A DNA stretch of 64,000 nucleotides. It comes from Chitinophaga varians. GTDB taxonomy: Bacteria; Bacteroidota; Bacteroidia; Chitinophagales; Chitinophagaceae. Below the pieces are notes generated by a model that made no database searches, was not told where the DNA came from, and saw only the letters and a list, made by a program, of their open reading frames with translations. Below, piece after piece: positions 8,416 to 18,510 of the stretch. The DNA lies in NCBI RefSeq assembly GCF_014529945.1, contig NZ_JACVFB010000007.1, positions 1 to 64,000 of the forward strand, read 5' to 3'. Each line of letters opens with the position of its first letter. Within the stretch, counting starts at the first letter, position 1. The position numbers and the translations under genes are program-made.

Positions 8416-11400
8416 CTAAAATTTTGCATTTATTCCAAATACAAATGTTCTCTGCTGAGGGTAATACGCCGCTTCAGCATCACCAACTTCGGGGTCAAGA
8501 TATTTTACTCCGGTGATAGTAAATACATTCTGACCTGAAGCAAAGAACCGTAAACTTTTTATACCTGATTTTGCCAATATTTTCTTTGGAATGGCATAGC
8601 CAATCTGTACGGTTTTCAGGCGCAGATAGGTGCCTTTTTGCAGCCAGAAGCTGGAGGTTAACCTGTTATTTGGATTGCCGCTTATGATGGTAGCCGGGAA
8701 TTTTCCAGGTACCCAGGGACTGTTCGGATTATATATATCTTCACGATGCCAACGATCAGTAAAATAGGCATAGGAATTAGCGTTATTCCAAAAGGGATTT
8801 TGCAGCACGCCGCTGTAATTCACATTAAAATTGCCTGCGCCTGCAAACAGCAGGGAGACGTCAATACCCTTATAACTTGCATTCAAGGCAAGTCCATATT
8901 GAAGTTCGGGGTAGTCGCCCCTGCCTATTACTGTTTGATCCCGGCTATCAATTACACCATCTCCATTTATATCTTCGTATTTAATATCACCGGGATGTAA
9001 GGTTGCATTACCACGGCTGTCCTGTACAGGAGAACGATTTATTTCTTCCTGTGACTGAAACTGGCCGATGGCATGGTAACCAGTTAACCTATTTTGCCAT
9101 CTGTAAGCGGTATTATTCAGATAGTTCTCACTTGCGCTCCCGTAAGGAGGTTGTTCTATATATGCATTCCTGCCCCGGGTCCATGATATATTGGGACTTA
9201 CATTTAATACAAAGTCACCTATCCGTTTATAATATCCCAGCTCCAGTTCAAATCCCCTGTTATTGGTGCTGTTCAGATTCTGCTGGGCTACGGGTATCGC
9301 GGCAATGCTGGGAAAGGAGGCGGCAGGATAGGCCGGAATACCTGTCACATTTCTGTAGAATACTTCAAAGGTACCGGTAATAGTATTGTCAAATAATCCA
9401 AAGTCAAGCGCTGCATTAAAGATATTAGCTGTTTGCCATGAAAGGCGTGGATTGGCAAGAGTACCTACTTGCAGACCATTAACAACTGTACTGCCCGAGA
9501 AAATATAGTTACCGCTGGGATAGTTGTACCCACTCAGATATTTAAATTCGTCGAATGAACCGTCATCTGCCACCTTCGCCCAGGAAGCACGCAATTTCAA
9601 ATTACTCAGGAAGGCGAAGTTAAAAAATGGTTCTTTATTGATCACCCAACCGGCAGAAATTTCCGGGAAGAAAGCACCATTTAAGAATTTGTAAGAGTAA
9701 TCATATCTTCCTCCCAACTCTAACAGGTATTTAGCCTTATAGTCGTAGTTGATACGACCTACATAGCCCTGGTACGCGCTTTGACCGAGCTGGTAAGTCC
9801 CTGTGGTTTGATTGGCAGCGTTGCCCAGGTCCAGATTGGGTATAGCATCAACGGTAAACTGCTTCGATCCCTGTATGCCGGTAGAATTGGTTTTTCTTCT
9901 CTCCAGCAGCAACAAACCTGTAAAGTGATGGGCGCCGTTGAAGGTATGATCGTAATTAAGCGAAAGTTGTACATTGGAAGTGGTCCCTCCCTGTGAATAA
10001 CCCTGCTTTAAGGTGGAAGGCGCATTTCCGGTGTAAGTGGGGGTATACTTTTTTGTTGTGGGATCATAGCTGTACAGGAAATACTGTTTGCTCCAGGTCG
10101 AATACCTGTTATTATTCGATTCATAGTTGAAGGAAAGTCTGGCATTCAATCCTTCAATATACGGGATACTATATGTTAAAGTGCCAATACCAGTAAAAAC
10201 ATCCCAGACGCTATTGTTATAGCCAGAATAGGCGGCCTGGGCCATGGCAGCAGGATTTACCTGAACATTTGTAACCGCAAAGTAATTGGGATCGTTGTTG
10301 GCATATACCGGCGTTATAGGATAAGACCGCTGAATAACATTGACGATGTTAATGGCATCGGTGCCAGGTATAGGGGCGTTAGGGGAAAACCTGTTTTCCT
10401 TTCTGCCCCCCAGGTTTAATTCTGCAGTCAATCTTTTATTAATCTGCATACTGATATTACTCCGAAAATTATAACGCCTGAACTTCACATCTCCTGAGCG
10501 AAGTAACCCCTGCTGGTCTAACATCCCGCCTGAAACAAAGTACTTTACCTTCTCCGTGCCACCCTGTATATTGAGATTAACATTGTTCATAGTGGCCCAT
10601 TTTCTAAATACTTCGTTATACCAGTCTGTGCTCTTGTAACCGGAGTCAACTCCCATTTTCCATTTCTGCACCTCTTTCGCTCCGTAAATTGGCGCATTCC
10701 CTGCATTTACGCTCGCTTCATCCATGAGTTCAGTGAATTCCCCCGCATTCATTAACCTGGGGTATCTTGTGATACCCTGGATGCCTGTGTAAGCATTTAG
10801 CGCAACCACTGGCTCCCCTGTTTTCCCTCTCCTGGTAGTAATAAGTATTGCGCCATTTGCGCCTTTGAAGCCATACATAGCGGCAGCGCCGTCTTTCAAA
10901 ATGGTAAAGCTTTCAATTTCATTAGGATCAATCTGGGCGATGTCGGATGGAACGCCGTCAACAATTGTCAGAGGAGATCCAAATCCCCTTATATTAAACT
11001 TCGCTACATCGTCTCCGGGCTGACCGCCGCCCTGGCGAAACGTTAAACCCGGCAGGCGCCCCTGTAAACCATTGATAACATTGGCAACAGGCGCTTTTGC
11101 TATTTCGACGCCGCTGATCTGCGCTACTGATCCCGTGAGGGTTGTTTTCCGTTGCTTTCCATATGCCACTACCACCAGGTCTTCTAATTTATTTTCTGAA
11201 ACAGCCAGTATGACCTGTAAATAATTACTGCCTGAAAAGGCTATTTCCCGCTGTTTAAACCCTATGGAGGAAATAATAAGTATGCCGGCGGGTTCCGGTG
11301 ATTCCAGGAAGAAAGTTCCGTCGTCTTTGGTCACAGTACCTGTTTTGGTCCCTTTTATAAAAACGGTAGCCCCAATAACCGGACGCCCGACTGAATCTGT

Positions 11401-11835
11401 GACCTTACCCGAAATCCTGGCTGGAGGGGTGACGTTGTGAATAGTAGGGGAAAAGGGCAATGCCGGGGCCTCCCCGACCACGATCATTTTGTTAACGATT
11501 TTGTAGGTGAGGGGCTGACCTGCAAAACATATATCCAGCGCTGTTTTCAACGATTGATTATTAATGTCTGCCGTAACCGGCCTGGCATTCTGAATATGTG
11601 TTTCATTATAGAAAAAAAAGTAGCCGGATTGTTGCTGTATTCTGGAGAATACCTCGCTTAATTTTGCATTCTTCACTTTAATAGTGATGACCTGACCGGT
11701 TGAGGCCCTGGATTGCAGGCAGGCAATGACAAGCAGGAGAGCTGTGAGTTTCATGAATAAAAGGAACGTGGATCGTTTTACCAATATTTGTATTAAATAA
11801 AATAATAATACAAATTTCGTGATAAGAAATTGCAT
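8416..11835 (-). CDS. SusC-type TonB-dependent receptor with STN domain
   Basis: A 1139-residue outer-membrane transporter for oligosaccharides, energised by TonB. The order is signal sequence, STN domain (about 50-118, KVKNAKLSEVFSRIQQQSGY), CarboxypepD_reg-like domain (about 140-215), plug (about 225-330, with GLQGRLPGLTFRQ) and a long beta-barrel ending in FVFGINAKF. The STN domain normally contacts a FecR anti-sigma factor, and a matching sigma/FecR pair lies directly upstream, so the locus is probably induced by its own substrate. The start may be 11835 or, 27 codons later, 11754 (MKLTALLLVIACLQ); both leave a signal peptide. Confidence 0.93.
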   Translation of the reverse strand: MQFLITKFVLLFYLIQILVKRSTFLLFMKLTALLLVIACLQSRASTGQVITIKVKNAKLSEVFSRIQQQSGYFFFYNETHIQNARPVTADINNQSLKTALDICFAGQPLTYKIVNKMIVVGEAPALPFSPTIHNVTPPARISGKVTDSVGRPVIGATVFIKGTKTGTVTKDDGTFFLESPEPAGILIISSIGFKQREIAFSGSNYLQVILAVSENKLEDLVVVAYGKQRKTTLTGSVAQISGVEIAKAPVANVINGLQGRLPGLTFRQGGGQPGDDVAKFNIRGFGSPLTIVDGVPSDIAQIDPNEIESFTILKDGAAAMYGFKGANGAILITTRRGKTGEPVVALNAYTGIQGITRYPRLMNAGEFTELMDEASVNAGNAPIYGAKEVQKWKMGVDSGYKSTDWYNEVFRKWATMNNVNLNIQGGTEKVKYFVSGGMLDQQGLLRSGDVKFRRYNFRSNISMQINKRLTAELNLGGRKENRFSPNAPIPGTDAINIVNVIQRSYPITPVYANNDPNYFAVTNVQVNPAAMAQAAYSGYNNSVWDVFTGIGTLTYSIPYIEGLNARLSFNYESNNNRYSTWSKQYFLYSYDPTTKKYTPTYTGNAPSTLKQGYSQGGTTSNVQLSLNYDHTFNGAHHFTGLLLLERRKTNSTGIQGSKQFTVDAIPNLDLGNAANQTTGTYQLGQSAYQGYVGRINYDYKAKYLLELGGRYDYSYKFLNGAFFPEISAGWVINKEPFFNFAFLSNLKLRASWAKVADDGSFDEFKYLSGYNYPSGNYIFSGSTVVNGLQVGTLANPRLSWQTANIFNAALDFGLFDNTITGTFEVFYRNVTGIPAYPAASFPSIAAIPVAQQNLNSTNNRGFELELGYYKRIGDFVLNVSPNISWTRGRNAYIEQPPYGSASENYLNNTAYRWQNRLTGYHAIGQFQSQEEINRSPVQDSRGNATLHPGDIKYEDINGDGVIDSRDQTVIGRGDYPELQYGLALNASYKGIDVSLLFAGAGNFNVNYSGVLQNPFWNNANSYAYFTDRWHREDIYNPNSPWVPGKFPATIISGNPNNRLTSSFWLQKGTYLRLKTVQIGYAIPKKILAKSGIKSLRFFASGQNVFTITGVKYLDPEVGDAEAAYYPQQRTFVFGINAKF

Positions 11836-11884
11836 ATCTTTGATAGATTAAGGCTGATAATAAGAAGGTCTGATTAAATCTTGT

Positions 11885-11945
11885 TTACGCCTTTTAACGT
11901 CCCGGTGCTGTCAACACTGGGATTTTTATTTGCATAAGGCGTCCA
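11885..11945. other. Nested hairpin between FecR and SusC genes
   Basis: An inner stem tcccggtg/cactggga (11900-11907 with 11915-11922, one G-T pair, seven-base loop) is followed by a T-rich run on the plus strand. It is enclosed by outer arms acgcctt and aaggcgt. There is no plus-strand gene to terminate here, so it is probably an RNA structure in the leader between FecR and SusC, or a partial terminator. Confidence 0.4.
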
Positions 11946-11988
11946 TGAAGTCATGTATACATCTGTCTGTTTGATTTTGATAAAAAAA

Positions 11989-13179
11989 TTATAGGGATAA
12001 AACAGTTAATTTATTCCCCTCTATTTTGAAACGGATATTTGCATGTTGCAATACCATCAGGAGCTCTGAAAGGGGTAATGTCCTTGGCACAGTGCCGGTA
12101 AACAGATCCTTTGCCGGCGCACCTTCATATTGCACATCAACATTATACCAGCGGCTTATCTGGCGCATCAATGTGGCAATATCGGTTCTATGAAAGCGGA
12201 AAAATCCATCTTTCCAGGCAATGATTTCTTCAGTATTTACTTTTTCTACGCTTATATTTCCCATTTTATCCAACCTTGACTGCTCACCGGGAACAATTAT
12301 TCTTCCATGTTGGGTGAACGTTTCTATTATTTTGACGCTTCCCTCCAGCAGCGTGGTCCGGATTGTATTTTCATCAGCATAGGCATTGACGTTGAAATGC
12401 GTACCCAACACACTTACCTGCATGTTACCAACGGATACAATAAAAGGTTGTGCAGCATTTTTAGCTACTTCAAAGTATGCCTCCCCCGATACTTTTACGG
12501 CTCTTTCTCTCGTCTGGAACAACGTAGGGAAAGTTATCGACGACGATGCATTCAGCCATACCTTCGTACCATCGGGTAAAGTGAGCCGGTATTGGGATCC
12601 ACGGGGCGTGGTTACCGTATTATTCACAACAGTGACGGCCCCCTTTCCTTCTTCATAGGTAACACCATCTTTGCCGGATTTGACGATCCGGGCACCGCCT
12701 TCGTCAGCCAGCATACCGCTTGTTGAATCATCAAGCGTTATCTTTCTCCCGTTTGATAATGTAAGAATAGCTTTGTTTACACCGGGGGCAATGTCATTTT
12801 TGAAATATGGACTCTCTGTCAGGGTTTCAGGATCCTGCATGGAATCCTTACTGCTACTATACCGGTAAAAAGAAATAGCTATAAAAAGCAACACCACAGA
12901 AGCCGCGGCAAAGTATAATTTCTTCCTTTTTTGAATGGATAAGGCAGGACGATGCAAGTCGGCAATCCGGGAAATCTTCACAAAGATCCGCCTTTTCAGC
13001 TGTTGTCTGGAAGCGGCAAAATCCGGCTCCATCTTAATCTCTTTATCGTCTGATACGCTGTCATACCAGTCATTATACTCCCGCTCTTCCTCTGGAGTAA
13101 GCGTTCCCTTTAACCACTTCCTGGCTAATTCACTGTATCTCCTGTTATGGTCGTGTTCTTGATTATTGAAAGCACTCAT
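11989..13179 (-). CDS. FecR-family anti-sigma factor
   Basis: A 396-residue inner-membrane regulator. The cytoplasmic N-terminus (about 1-90) binds the sigma factor. One membrane span lies near residues 90-108 (LYFAAASVVLLFIAISFY). The periplasmic FecR domain follows (about 190-285, with GSQYRLTLPDGTKVWLNASS and FPTLFQTRERAVKVSGEAYF), and then a DUF4974 C-terminal domain (about 320-396), the part that senses the STN domain of SusC. It lies between the sigma gene (ending 13347) and SusC, in the order typical of Bacteroidota transport loci. Confidence 0.93.
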   Translation of the reverse strand: MSAFNNQEHDHNRRYSELARKWLKGTLTPEEEREYNDWYDSVSDDKEIKMEPDFAASRQQLKRRIFVKISRIADLHRPALSIQKRKKLYFAAASVVLLFIAISFYRYSSSKDSMQDPETLTESPYFKNDIAPGVNKAILTLSNGRKITLDDSTSGMLADEGGARIVKSGKDGVTYEEGKGAVTVVNNTVTTPRGSQYRLTLPDGTKVWLNASSSITFPTLFQTRERAVKVSGEAYFEVAKNAAQPFIVSVGNMQVSVLGTHFNVNAYADENTIRTTLLEGSVKIIETFTQHGRIIVPGEQSRLDKMGNISVEKVNTEEIIAWKDGFFRFHRTDIATLMRQISRWYNVDVQYEGAPAKDLFTGTVPRTLPLSELLMVLQHANIRFKIEGNKLTVLSL

Positions 13180-13346
13180 CTCGCTGAAGGGAAGTTTTCC
13201 GGAAGCCCCTGTTAATAGGAAGTCAATCAGGGAATAAAAATCCCCCCTTGTTTTTTGCTTTTTTTTGGGGTAATATTTTAATGAAAGTGTTCCTTTATTT
13301 GTAAGTTATTAAAAATCAACTTAAAATTTCAGAAAGCGGGGAAATA

Positions 13347-13922
13347 TCAAAAGAAGCTGGTAAAATGCCTGAAAGAGTTCATCAATGATTGAATGGCGCG
13401 GGCAATACTTCGTTCAACGGCCTTTTCAGACACTTGCATTACGCGGGCTATTTCTTTATGGCGTAACCCTCCTTTATGATTAAGTTGAAAAGCTATTCTT
13501 GCTTTCTCAGGCAGGGAGGCAATATGAGTTTCCAGGCGTTGTTGCAATTCTTTAAAGTCAAGCCATTCTTCCTGGCTTGAGCATGAGACGTCGATGTTTC
13601 GGATAATTTCCTGCCCGTAGCGTGTAGCATGGTTCATTTTAGCCTGGATATTGATTATCCGGTATTTCACTGCAACGGCGAGATAAGCGGGAAAACTATT
13701 TTTCACTTCCAGTTCGCCTCGACGTTTCCAAATGTCTGCAAAAACATCTTGTACAGCATCTTCTGCACAACTGGCTATCTTCAATCTTTGCATGGCCATA
13801 TAAAAAACCTTGTCCCAATACCGGTCATATAGTGCAGCAAAAGCCTGCTCGTCGCTATTGCGGAGCAGCAATAGCAAATCATTGTCACTATAAGTATCAT
13901 ATGTCTCTCTGTTGGGCTTCAC
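13347..13922 (-). CDS. ECF RNA polymerase sigma factor
   Basis: 191 residues. Region 2 is visible as FAALYDRYWDKVFYMAMQRL with AEDAVQDVFADIWKRR. Region 4 is visible as HKEIARVMQVSEKAVERSIARA. Sigma factors of this Bacteroidota group start transcription of the linked TonB-receptor operon when released by the membrane FecR protein. It is the first gene of the leftward locus; 167 bases separate it from FecR, which may therefore have its own promoter. The start at 13922 gives a normal N-terminus. Confidence 0.93.
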   Translation of the reverse strand: MKPNRETYDTYSDNDLLLLLRNSDEQAFAALYDRYWDKVFYMAMQRLKIASCAEDAVQDVFADIWKRRGELEVKNSFPAYLAVAVKYRIINIQAKMNHATRYGQEIIRNIDVSCSSQEEWLDFKELQQRLETHIASLPEKARIAFQLNHKGGLRHKEIARVMQVSEKAVERSIARAIQSLMNSFRHFTSFF

Positions 13923-14338
13923 GAGCTACTTGTTCTCAGAAGGGGAAATTTATTAACCCAGGATCTGGCAAAAGATTTGGTTGCTACTTTTTAGGTAACT
14001 GGTATTAAAGTGCGATGTTAAGGTAATGAAATTTCTTAAAATAATATTAAGGCATGGATGTTTTTTTATAGGCACCCTATTACCGCCGGCGTCTACCAAC
14101 TCCTCCATTCATGCGCACCGGGTGCAACCATCGAGGTTGTTGTATGGGGTATACATGCCTTCAGCGATATTTGAACGATGGCCGATAGAGATTGCGATTC
14201 AAACCATTGTACGAGGCATCATTTTCGGATAAGTGTAAGCAGGGTTCCTTTCTATTTTTAATTTTATATTTTCGCATAACTTATCCCTCAACCGGTAACA
14301 TAAGTATATATTGTGTACGCTAAATATGGTTATTAATT
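13923..14338. other. Divergent intergenic region, no gene recognised
   Basis: 416 bases lie between the leftward sigma gene and the rightward GH65 gene, so both promoters should be here. A 68-codon plus-strand frame (14026-14232) has no recognisable features and is not called. No strong inverted repeat or consensus TAnnTTTG box was found by eye. Confidence 0.5.
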
Positions 14339-16375
14339 ATGAACAGCATCCAAAAACTCAGCCTGATTGTTGTACTGATGGGAGTTACATTACTTGCAAA
14401 TGCCCAGCATCCCTGGAAGATACGTACCGACAACATCAATCCGGCGAGTTACTACGGCGTCACAGTAGCTAACGGCATGATTGGCCTTGTATCTTCACCC
14501 GAACCTTTTAAAGTAAAAGATGTTGTGCTGGCAGGAGCCTATGATCTGTATGGACGGGGACGGGTAAGTAATTTTCTGCGCAGCTTTAACCTACTGAACA
14601 TGCGTATGAGCATAGACAACCAGAATATTGAGGGCGCTGCTGTCCGGCATATGCGACAGGAGCTTGATATGCAGCATGGCAGTTTTTCCACGTCGTTCGA
14701 TTACGGTGATAAAGCTACCATTACCTACACCTATTATGCGCTGCGCCATCTTCCTTTCACCGTGCTGATGGATGTGAGCATCACTGCCGGGAAATCCATT
14801 ACGATTACAGCAGGCAGTGTACTGGAAGCGCCCGATGCGCTGAAAGATGTACAAAACTATTATAATGAAATAGACCGGCCCCATGTCCTTATCAGCCTCC
14901 TGAGCTCATCAGCAAAAAGCCCTACAGGAAAACTGCAGCTTTGTGCCAGCAATACTTTCCTTTTCAGTGAGCCTCATGGTAAGGAACCCAGGGTAGTTCA
15001 CGAAATGTGGGACAACAGCATGCACCTGATGAAGTTCAGTAAAACACTGCATGCTGGGGAAACTTACCGCTTCTCTATTGCAGGTTCTTCCATCACATCC
15101 GCACACGATGACGATCCGCTGAACCAGGCCGAACGTTTAACCCTGTATGCCAGGCTCGAAGGCCGTGAACGCCTGCTGAAACTACACAACAAGGCGTGGG
15201 AAGAGCTATGGAAGAGTGATATTCGCATAGAGGGGGCAGCACAGGCGCAGCAGGATGTACATAGTATGTTATATCACCTGTATTCGTTTATACGTGAGAA
15301 CAGCGCGCTATCGCCCTCCCCTATGGGACTCAGCGGCCTGGGATACAACGGCCACGTATTCTGGGATACCGACCTGTGGATGTACCCGGCATTGCTGGTA
15401 CTACACCCTGAACTGGCCAAATCTATGATAGAATACCGTTATCAGCGATTGGAACAGGCAAAGCGCAATGCTTTTGCCAAAGGCTTTAAGGGAGCTATGT
15501 ATCCGTGGGAAAGCGCCGGCAGCGGCGCGGAAGAAACGCCGGTATGGGCGCTGAGCGGTCCCTTCGAACATCATATCACTGCCGATGTGGCCATAGCTGC
15601 ATGGAATTATTTCCTGGTAACAAAAGATACGGCATGGCTGCGGGAAAAAGGCTGGCCTATATTAAAGCATACCGCTGATTTCTGGAGCAGCCGCGTGGAG
15701 CGCGATGGCCCGGGACATTATAACATCAACAACGTAGTGGCTGCGGATGAGTGGGCGGAGAATGTAGACAACAATGCCTTTACCAATGCCGCGGCTAAAG
15801 CCAATCTTGTGTTTGCCACCGAAGCAGCCCGACTGCTTAATACAAACGCAGATCCCGACTGGCAACATGTAGCCGCCAACATACCGTTATTAAGCCTCGA
15901 CAACGGCGTAACAAGAGAACACGCCACCTACAAGGGCGAACCTATCAAACAAGGTGATGTGAACCTGCTGGCATACCCGCTGAAAACAATAACGGATACT
16001 GCGCAGATAAAGAAAGACCTTGCCTACTACGAAACAAGAGTACCTGACGAAGGCACACCCGCCATGACGCAGGCCGTGTTTGCACTACTCTACAGTCGTC
16101 TTGGAGATTCCCGTAAAGCAGCGCATTGGTTCAAAGAATCCTATGAACCTAACCTCTTACCGCCCTTTCGCGTGATCGCAGAAACAAAAGGAGGTACCAA
16201 TCCCTACTTTGCCACCGGCGCGGGAGGAATATTACAAAGTGTTCTGATGGGATTTGCCGGATTGGACATTACTGACAATGGCATCAGACAGATATACTCC
16301 GTGCTGCCGGAAGGATGGAAAAAACTCACCATCACCGGAGCCGGCACTGAGAAGAAAACTTTTGAACGGAAATAG
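14339..16375 (+). CDS. Glycoside hydrolase family 65 enzyme
   Basis: A 678-residue secreted protein with signal peptide (about 1-22, ending LANAQ). It has the GH65 layout: an N-terminal beta-sandwich (about 25-280), a linker, and an (alpha/alpha)6 barrel (about 300-640) with GYNGHVFWDTDLWMYPALL and the active-site segment DEWAENVDNNAFTN. Glu471 or Glu474 in that segment lies where the family's general acid sits. GH65 includes trehalases, kojibiose and maltose phosphorylases and glucosylgalactosylhydroxylysine glucosidase. The secreted form and the motif favour a hydrolase, but the substrate cannot be read from the sequence. It is transcribed away from the SusCD locus and ends at a hairpin terminator. 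Confidence 0.88.
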   Translation: MNSIQKLSLIVVLMGVTLLANAQHPWKIRTDNINPASYYGVTVANGMIGLVSSPEPFKVKDVVLAGAYDLYGRGRVSNFLRSFNLLNMRMSIDNQNIEGAAVRHMRQELDMQHGSFSTSFDYGDKATITYTYYALRHLPFTVLMDVSITAGKSITITAGSVLEAPDALKDVQNYYNEIDRPHVLISLLSSSAKSPTGKLQLCASNTFLFSEPHGKEPRVVHEMWDNSMHLMKFSKTLHAGETYRFSIAGSSITSAHDDDPLNQAERLTLYARLEGRERLLKLHNKAWEELWKSDIRIEGAAQAQQDVHSMLYHLYSFIRENSALSPSPMGLSGLGYNGHVFWDTDLWMYPALLVLHPELAKSMIEYRYQRLEQAKRNAFAKGFKGAMYPWESAGSGAEETPVWALSGPFEHHITADVAIAAWNYFLVTKDTAWLREKGWPILKHTADFWSSRVERDGPGHYNINNVVAADEWAENVDNNAFTNAAAKANLVFATEAARLLNTNADPDWQHVAANIPLLSLDNGVTREHATYKGEPIKQGDVNLLAYPLKTITDTAQIKKDLAYYETRVPDEGTPAMTQAVFALLYSRLGDSRKAAHWFKESYEPNLLPPFRVIAETKGGTNPYFATGAGGILQSVLMGFAGLDITDNGIRQIYSVLPEGWKKLTITGAGTEKKTFERK

Positions 16376-16416
16376 TAAAAAGAGCCCAAAGGGATAATTT
16401 TCCCTTACCATGTTGG

Positions 16417-16438
16417 AGACCGGCTCTGCCGGTCTTTT
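16417..16438 (+). terminator. Rho-independent terminator after GH65
   Basis: Stem gaccgg/ccggtc with a ctctg loop is followed by TTTT, about 40 bases after the GH65 stop codon. Confidence 0.8.
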
Positions 16439-16807
16439 CATTTAGAAGGAACTTCCCCCAAGTGCCATAGTAACAGCAAAAGGGCAAAAATCGCAGTCTC
16501 CACTTTCCTGCCGACCAGAAAATATTTTTCCCCAATATATCGGCTATTCAATGGGTCAAATGTAATTGACCGGTGTTATGTCTAAGGAAGAGAGTTCCTG
16601 AAAAGTAAACCTGAGAAGACCTGTGGTTTGCGCTGTAATATCTGCCCCTCTTTACGATCGCACCGTGTACTTTTTCATTTAAAGCGATAGGGGGTAATCA
16701 ATCGTCGTGCGTTTATAGATTACAGGAGGAATTTCCGAATAAAATCTGCTATACATCTCCGGCCGCAAATATATGATTACTAAGTATTATATTTATAAAC
16801 TTCATCA
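16439..16807. other. Intergenic region before second sigma locus
   Basis: About 370 bases without a gene. The stretch just before 16808 is A/T rich and probably holds the promoter of the sigma gene. A six-base inverted repeat (ggtcaa at 16554, ttgacc ending 16571) is the only symmetry noted. Confidence 0.4.
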
Positions 16808-17323
16808 GTGAGCACAGAGAAACTTTACAGACACTTTCAGCAAGTTTTCGAACAGTATTATAAGCCACTTTGTAAATATGCCTTCAGTTTCATAAAGGAA
16901 AAGGAGGTGTGCGAAGATATTGTACAGGATATTTTCGTGAAAATATGGGAAACCCGCAAAGACCTCCTGATGGTTGCAGGTATAAAATTTTACCTTTATA
17001 CCGCTGTTCGCAATAATTGCCTTAACCACCTCTACCGTGGACAATGCCGCCCTGTGTACAGCCTCACGAACATGGACATAGAAGCAGCGTTACCGGCAGA
17101 GGCAGAAACAGGTGAAGGAGAACTCATAAATTATAAAGAATTGTTAGAAAAAGGGATTGAGCAGCTTCCCACTAAATGCAAAGAGGTCTTTCTATTAAGT
17201 CGTATCGGTAATTTCAGCAACCAGGAGGTCGCTGACAACCTGGGTATATCCATTAAAACAGTGAATAACCAACTTTGGAAGGCGCTAAAATTCCTAAGAA
17301 TTTTCGTTAAAGCTACGCCATAA
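16808..17323 (+). CDS. ECF RNA polymerase sigma factor (GTG start)
   Basis: 171 residues. Region 2 contains YYKPLCKYAFSFIKEKEVCE followed by DIVQDIFVKIWETRKDL. Region 4 contains FSNQEVADNLGISIKTVNNQLWKAL. The frame has a stop at 16796-16798 and no ATG before region 2, so GTG at 16808 is the sensible start. It heads the rightward set of sigma, FecR (17402) and TonB receptor (18511) and should control that receptor after signal transfer through FecR. Confidence 0.9.
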   Translation: MSTEKLYRHFQQVFEQYYKPLCKYAFSFIKEKEVCEDIVQDIFVKIWETRKDLLMVAGIKFYLYTAVRNNCLNHLYRGQCRPVYSLTNMDIEAALPAEAETGEGELINYKELLEKGIEQLPTKCKEVFLLSRIGNFSNQEVADNLGISIKTVNNQLWKALKFLRIFVKATP

Positions 17324-17401
17324 ATTTTCTTTGAATTATTTTATTCTGCGTGTAGGAATTTTACCAACAATTGTGTTTTAGTAAATAGGGGAAGATAACA
17401 A

Positions 17402-18391
17402 ATGGAACAATTACCTGACTATATAAAAGAAATACTGCTCAAAAAGCTTCAGGGCTTGTCCTCCGAGGCGGATGATAAAATAATCGACGACTGGACATCG
17501 CCGGATCCTGCTAACAAAGAGTCAATTGCGCAATTGACTGCCACCTGGCGCATGGCAGACCAATGGCTGGAGGAAAAAGAGTTTGACATTAGCCGCGCAT
17601 GGTCAAAAGTAGATCAGCGAATTATGCTGGCCACAGAGCAGGAGACCGACACAGCTAAATCCGTGTTCCGGATAAACACGTTCCAGAAAATAATGGTAGC
17701 CGCGGCTATTATAGGAGGCTTCATTTTCAGTGGATGGTGGTGGTACAACAACCGGCAGGAATCCCTTACCGTCATCACAGCTGCTGCCAATCAGCAAATA
17801 ACATTATCCGAAGGCACCACGGTATGGCTTAGAAAAGGAGCTACTATCCGGATTCCCAAAATATTCAAAGCTCATGAGCGGAAGATATATCTCTCAGGCG
17901 AGGCATATTTTGACGTAAAAACAATCACACAGCAGCCATTCCGCATCGAAACCGGAAAGGGACTGATCACGGTACTCGGCACCGCTTTCCTGGTAAATGC
18001 CGGGCGCCAGCAGGAAAGAGTAGCTGTCGCTACCGGCAAGGTGTTGTTTGCAGATAAAAACCATCCACAAAAAAAGTGCATCTTAACAGCCTGTGAAGAA
18101 GCTATCTACACAGGAGATACATTTGAAAAAAACATATTTTTCGGCTCTCCCCTGCAATGGCAACAAGAAGAATTAAGTTTCAGAAGTATTCCGTTAAAAG
18201 AGGTACTCCAAACACTTGCAATTTATTATAATCATCCTGTCAAAGTTGATACCACACAGACGCCAGGGGCAGGTAAAATATCTATCACCGCCAGCTTTGG
18301 AAAGGAATCTTTATCTCAGGCAGTAGATGAAATAGCAAAATTAACAGGGCTTCATTACCGACGACAACAAGACACCCTTATTTTATACTAA
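17402..18391 (+). CDS. FecR-family anti-sigma factor
   Basis: 329 residues with the same plan as the protein at 11989: a cytoplasmic head (1-95), one membrane span (about 97-115, MVAAAIIGGFIFSGWWWY), a FecR domain (about 125-220, with GTTVWLRKGATIRIPKIF and RKIYLSGEAYFDV), and a DUF4974 C-terminal domain (about 250-329). It is shorter than the first FecR because the linker after the membrane span is reduced. It is predicted to pass the signal from the receptor at 18511 to the sigma factor at 16808. Confidence 0.92.
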   Translation: MEQLPDYIKEILLKKLQGLSSEADDKIIDDWTSPDPANKESIAQLTATWRMADQWLEEKEFDISRAWSKVDQRIMLATEQETDTAKSVFRINTFQKIMVAAAIIGGFIFSGWWWYNNRQESLTVITAAANQQITLSEGTTVWLRKGATIRIPKIFKAHERKIYLSGEAYFDVKTITQQPFRIETGKGLITVLGTAFLVNAGRQQERVAVATGKVLFADKNHPQKKCILTACEEAIYTGDTFEKNIFFGSPLQWQQEELSFRSIPLKEVLQTLAIYYNHPVKVDTTQTPGAGKISITASFGKESLSQAVDEIAKLTGLHYRRQQDTLILY

Positions 18392-18510
18392 CATTTATTC
18401 GACTTATTGTAAGGAATTTTAAACATAGCAAATACATTCACATTTTCGGCCGTCGGCCGTTATGGCATTGCTGTGTCAATCGTTGCCAAGCTTTAGGCTT
18501 TCTCATATCC

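Noticed and set aside
14026..14232. 68-codon plus-strand frame in the divergent region before GH65
   Set aside because: No signal peptide or family features, and no start context better than chance.
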